Below, piece after piece: positions 61,901-64,000 of a DNA stretch of 64,000 nt. Below the pieces are notes generated by a model. That model was given only the letters and a program-made list of their open reading frames with translations, was not told the origin of the DNA and searched no databases. The first letter of the stretch is position 1, and every line of letters starts with the position of its first letter. The stretch spans positions 3,619,001-3,683,000 of the forward strand of contig NC_086231.1 in assembly GCF_036321145.2 (NCBI RefSeq), given 5' to 3'. Source of the DNA: Pelmatolapia mariae (Eukaryota; Chordata; Actinopteri; Cichliformes; Cichlidae). Both the position numbers and the translations under genes were made by a program.

Positions 61901-62602
61901 GGTGTGGCCACCCAAAAACTGCCTGCGAGTTCCTGTAGTGGAAAGACTTCACAGACACATTAATTAGTGATTGATGTCAATAGTAAACATCAGTGTACTA
62001 TTCAATTTATTTCATTACTTTCCCACGAACAGTTTTTTCTCACTTTGACAGATGAAGCAAAAGTGAGAAAAAGCTGTGACATGAGCATGAAAGATAACGG
62101 GCATGAAAAAAATAGTTTCATTAAAACCAGTGTTACTAATAAGACGTCTTTATTGCAAAAATCGAGCAGCACCGAATGACTTTGATTAATTGCAGGATGA
62201 TTAAGAAGTGTCTGAAATCAGCTATGACGCGTGCAGGCGAGGAGTCAATCAGCCGCTCAGAACAGGAAGCACATTGAGAAACAGGATATGAAGAGGCAAT
62301 GTTTACGTTGACAGGCAACAGAGGAGGGCGGAGCCTAAGTCTGACAGGAACAGAGATGAAATGAAGCAGAAACAAGGACAGAGATACGGAGAGGACCAGG
62401 ATGACTAACACAGACCAGGATGACTAACACAGACCAGGATGACACGTAAATACAGGCAAAGTGAAACTTTGCTCCTGTCAGGACCGAGGTGATCCTCAGA
62501 CTGTACGACTACATGACTCACCCTTCACCCAGCTTCTCCAGGACATCAAAGACTTCCTCTGGCTGCTTGGTGAGACTGTCCTCGCTCAGCTTCTTCAGCT
62601 GT
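35949..62602 (-). CDS. stk4: Hippo pathway kinase MST1 (Stk4), exons 2-11; exon 1 outside window
   Basis: Coding exons in transcript order: 62602-62522, 60818-60690, 59640-59526, 59298-59134, 58924-58757, 57617-57480, 56924-56796, 56546-56324, 44267-44107 and 36107-35949; all GT-AG with matching phases, 488 residues plus about 12 in the missing exon 1. MST1 phosphorylates MOB1 and LATS with SAV1 and also promotes apoptosis. Seen: glycine loop LGEGSYG, catalytic Lys in VAIK, HRDIKAGN, DFG in LADFGVAG, activation loop RNTVIGTPFWMAPE with the autophosphorylated Thr, then an acidic linker with repeated TM motifs (GTMVR, GTMIE, GTMVI, GTMK, ETMQP), and a C-terminal SARAH helix (STWSVEELR to QPNF). 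PSFLEYFEQKEKE and EIEEIRQ favour Stk4 over Stk3, as does the adjacent kcns1. The linker has DEVD where human MST1 has its DEMD caspase site. Confidence 0.95.
39144..39604. mobile_element. hAT-type nonautonomous element C (461 bp)
   Basis: Third member of the CAGCGGTCC-ended family. The left end CAGCGGTCCCCAACC is intact; the right end GGTTGAGGACCGCTG has one change. Target duplication CTCTAGGA (39136-39143) and CTCTAGGG (39605-39612) matches at 7 of 8. The interior has a block (CGACCAGAGAGCATTAAGGG) that I do not see in copies A or B. Confidence 0.85.
40253..40475. mobile_element. hAT-type MITE in stk4 last intron
   Basis: Starts CAGGGGTGGGGGAACTCCAG and ends CTGGAGTTCCCCCACCACTG, with a perfect 8-bp target duplication CACTAAAG (40245-40252 and 40476-40483). 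The interior is homologous to the MITE at 4616-4840 (CACCCTGGGTCA, AGGCCTCTGGAGA, GACATGTTGAGGAGGT). Confidence 0.88.
40515..40533. repeat. (GT)n microsatellite
   Basis: Short uninterrupted dinucleotide run. Confidence 0.9.
40687..40710. repeat. (GA)n microsatellite
   Basis: Uninterrupted AG dinucleotide run. Confidence 0.9.
42389..42419. repeat. (GT)n microsatellite
   Basis: About 15 uninterrupted TG units. Confidence 0.95.
46941..47000. repeat. (CA)n microsatellite, long
   Basis: About 20 uninterrupted CA units followed by CG-interrupted units (CACGCACGCACACG). Confidence 0.95.
48416..48582 (+). mobile_element. Penelope-like terminal repeat fragment
   Basis: CCCACTGGGTTTAAATCTGG, GAAGCTTCTCGGATGAGAGG and GACTACGATGACCTGGATGA match the right arm of the element at 8538-9720, including the outer 40 bases missing from that right arm. 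It has no endonuclease sequence. Confidence 0.8.
50534..50829 (+). mobile_element. Penelope-like terminal repeat fragment, older copy
   Basis: Matches 9420-9720 with more substitutions and small deletions (AAGAAACTTCTCGGATGAAATG) and carries the full outer end (TGGATGACTGAGAACCTTCA). Same orientation as the copy at 48416. Confidence 0.8.
52935..52957. repeat. (GT)n microsatellite
   Basis: Uninterrupted dinucleotide run in the 12-kb stk4 intron. Confidence 0.9.
53440..53585 (+). repeat. Interspersed repeat fragment of fish type
   Basis: CACCTATGGACAATTTAGAA, then GGGGATTCAAACCAAAGACC and TTGTTGTGAAACGACTGC resemble a common fish interspersed repeat with a GGGATTCGAACC tail. The family name is uncertain and the fragment is diverged. 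Confidence 0.4.
56324..56546 (-). CDS. stk4: stk4 regulatory-linker exon with DEVD site and TM motifs
   Basis: This exon (part of the stk4 entry) encodes about 74 residues. It opens DEDEVDQGTMVRAG. DEVD occupies the place of the human MST1 caspase site DEMD, with Gln rather than Ser after it. Four of the five linker TM motifs lie here (GTMVR, GTMIEHDD, GTMVIN, GTMK). In MST1/2, phosphorylated TM motifs are known docking sites for MOB1 and for the SLMAP FHA domain. The Gly/Ser/Ala-rich stretch RAAGSLGSSLGSTAG and the acidic NDDEDDYDDEDAG suggest disorder. Confidence 0.93.
57618..58756 (-). other. stk4 intron between kinase exons, mostly a hAT element
   Basis: Phase-0 intron of 1139 bases, 908 of which are the hAT element at 57817-58724. 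Confidence 0.85.
57817..58724 (-). mobile_element. hAT element with BED zinc-finger remnant in an stk4 intron
   Basis: Ends TAGAGATG and CACCCCTA are imperfect inverted repeats. Flanks CTTTCTAC (57809-57816 and 58725-58732) are a perfect 8-bp target duplication. On the - strand 58019-57894 encodes a BED-type zinc finger (WKHF, then VICNVCKSQISRG, then HLSTSVVHNHM), as at the N-terminus of hAT transposases; the rest of the transposase is missing. Only 24 bases separate the right target duplication from stk4 exon end 58757. Confidence 0.87.
60819..62521 (-). other. stk4 intron between exons 2 and 3
   Basis: Phase-2 intron of 1703 bases. Bases about 61255-61335 contain near-palindromic sequence (GAGTTCCCAGTCGGGC and GTTGGATTTCCAACTCGG) of a kind common in fish repeats; I could not delimit an element. 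No coding content otherwise. Confidence 0.5.
62395..62443. repeat. 19-bp tandem repeat, about 2.6 units
   Basis: ACCAGGATGACTAACACAG repeated twice and followed by a partial third unit, in the stk4 intron close to exon 2. Confidence 0.85.
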
Positions 62603-64000
62603 CTGCAGTGACAGAAAGAACAATTTTCAGGATTTTTGTTCGTGGTTCTTGGTTATTTGTCTCATCGTTTGCAGCACACGATCACAGCTTTTGTACACTA
62701 CATGCCTCTAAAGCACTTTAGGACAACTCCTGCTGACCTAAAGTGACACTCTGGCACTTTCACATTAAAAAAATATTACACAGCGTGCCAGTGATTAACA
62801 CCTGAAAGTCAAAAAAAAAAAAAAAAATGCAAACACATTAATTTGGTGCGGGATCTTTATTATTATTATGATTATTTTTTGTTCCATTTTCCACCCTCAA
62901 TATAAAAAAATGTTAAAAGCTTAACATTTCAAGGCCAACATTTTATGCAGTAATGAAAACATTAAATACATTTTTTTCCTTCCAACAAAATCATGTGTGT
63001 AATCTGAGAGAAGACTTTATTACTGAATTCAGCCTCCTTCTGAGTGCCACTGATCACATTCATTCTCTCCTGAAACATTAAAATATCTCCACAACCTTTG
63101 AACTGAAGAGACAAAAATATCTCTACGCAAACAAAAATAGATCCAACATGTCCCAGATGCAGTTCGTGATGAGATATTTTTAGGATAACTGAAGGTCCTC
63201 TGCTCACAAGTCCATGGGAATAAAATAAAAATGCAATATTATGTTATAATAGCATTACTTCTAAAGTTAGGCTAAGTAATGCTAATATGACGTGTTTATC
63301 ACAATATTATAAAGGGAACACCCATACATGCAAGCTTTAGTAACACTTTAATTTTTTAAAAAAATGGCATTAATTTACAAAAACAGGGTCACCTTGAACT
63401 CCTGCTGATAAGCAGATGAATACACCTACATATGTATATATATATCTACACAATTTATACTTTTACACAACAAAGTAGATTACTGATGTTCATCTACTCA
63501 TAAAAGCAGCTTAGTTGTATCTGTGCAGTCAGTTCCACCACATACACATCCACAACTTTATGAATCCACTCAGCACTCGTGGAAAGGTCCGTCCTGATCC
63601 AGAGCCAACAGTGCTGAGTGTTCAGATATTACACTCCAATTAATAATCAAACACTTTCAGTATTTTGGGGCCTCACAAAGAGCCTCTGAGGAGTGACTAC
63701 ACTTGTAAGCCTGTTTGACCTCATAATTATGACAAAGAGTCTTTGTTACTATAAGATTATAGATTTTCCAGTTATTTGTGGAAAATATTACAAATTTATT
63801 CTACATTTGTGCAGACAAGAAAAGTTTATTTCTAGATTGTTAAGAGGCAATTAAACAGATCAAGTTCTGTAACAAATTACTTTTCTACAAGTACTTAGTA
63901 CAGTAAGGGAAGTGTAAAAGACACTTAAACAGGCCGGTTCTTTTTTATTAATATTATTAGAAAAAAAGCACAAAATAGTGGAGCAACATCGGTTAGCAGT
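62603..64000 (-). other. stk4 intron 1, partial
   Basis: AT-rich sequence with an A run (62813-62827). No CpG-rich stretch and no exon encoding a MST1 N-terminus is seen, so exon 1 and the promoter lie beyond the window end. Confidence 0.6.

Noticed and set aside
1..64000. CRISPR arrays, operons, bacterial-type systems, tRNA or rRNA genes
   Set aside because: The window is vertebrate nuclear DNA. The regular repeats seen are microsatellites or transposons, and no cloverleaf or rRNA-like sequence was recognised.

Overview
This is a eukaryotic, almost certainly teleost fish (percomorph, possibly cichlid-like) genomic window. The genes are split into short exons with GT-AG introns, there are long AT-rich introns, many (CA)n/(GA)n microsatellites, and fish-type transposon relics (hAT, Tc1-like, Penelope-like). 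The fish assignment is firm from gene and repeat content; the narrower lineage is a guess.

Layout. Bases 1-605 hold the 3' end of an odorant-receptor-131-type GPCR gene on the + strand. A complete, four-coding-exon paralogue of the same family lies at 3093-4534, with a candidate TATA box and noncoding leader exon near 1700. A CpG-rich stretch at about 7110-7529 looks like the promoter and noncoding first exon of kcns1, the silent voltage-gated K+ channel subunit Kv9.1. Its nine coding exons run from 15189 to 26028 on the + strand and give a 504-residue protein. From 62602 down to 35949 on the - strand are exons 2-11 of stk4 (the Hippo-pathway kinase MST1), ending in the SARAH domain; exon 1 lies beyond base 64000. 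kcns1 and stk4 face each other tail to tail, as I recall for human KCNS1/STK4 on chromosome 20q13, so this is a conserved gene pair.

The rest is introns and intergenic DNA with mobile-element remains. There are seven hAT-type elements with recognisable 8-bp target duplications: three of one CAGCGGTCC-ended family, three of CAGGGGTG-like families and one TAGAGATG-ended copy carrying a BED zinc-finger remnant. One Penelope-like retroelement has a GIY-YIG endonuclease remnant, inverted terminal repeats and an 11-bp target duplication, and two further pieces of its terminal repeat occur elsewhere. There are four decayed Tc1-like pieces. All are nonautonomous or broken.

Functionally the gene groups are independent: odorant detection (OR genes), modulation of Kv2 channel currents (kcns1) and growth/apoptosis signalling (stk4). 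I found no evidence of a new multi-gene system. The most notable points are the unusually fragmented kcns1 coding region, the canonical DEVD caspase-type motif in stk4, a hAT insertion about 30 bases from an stk4 splice donor, and the well-preserved transposon boundaries.
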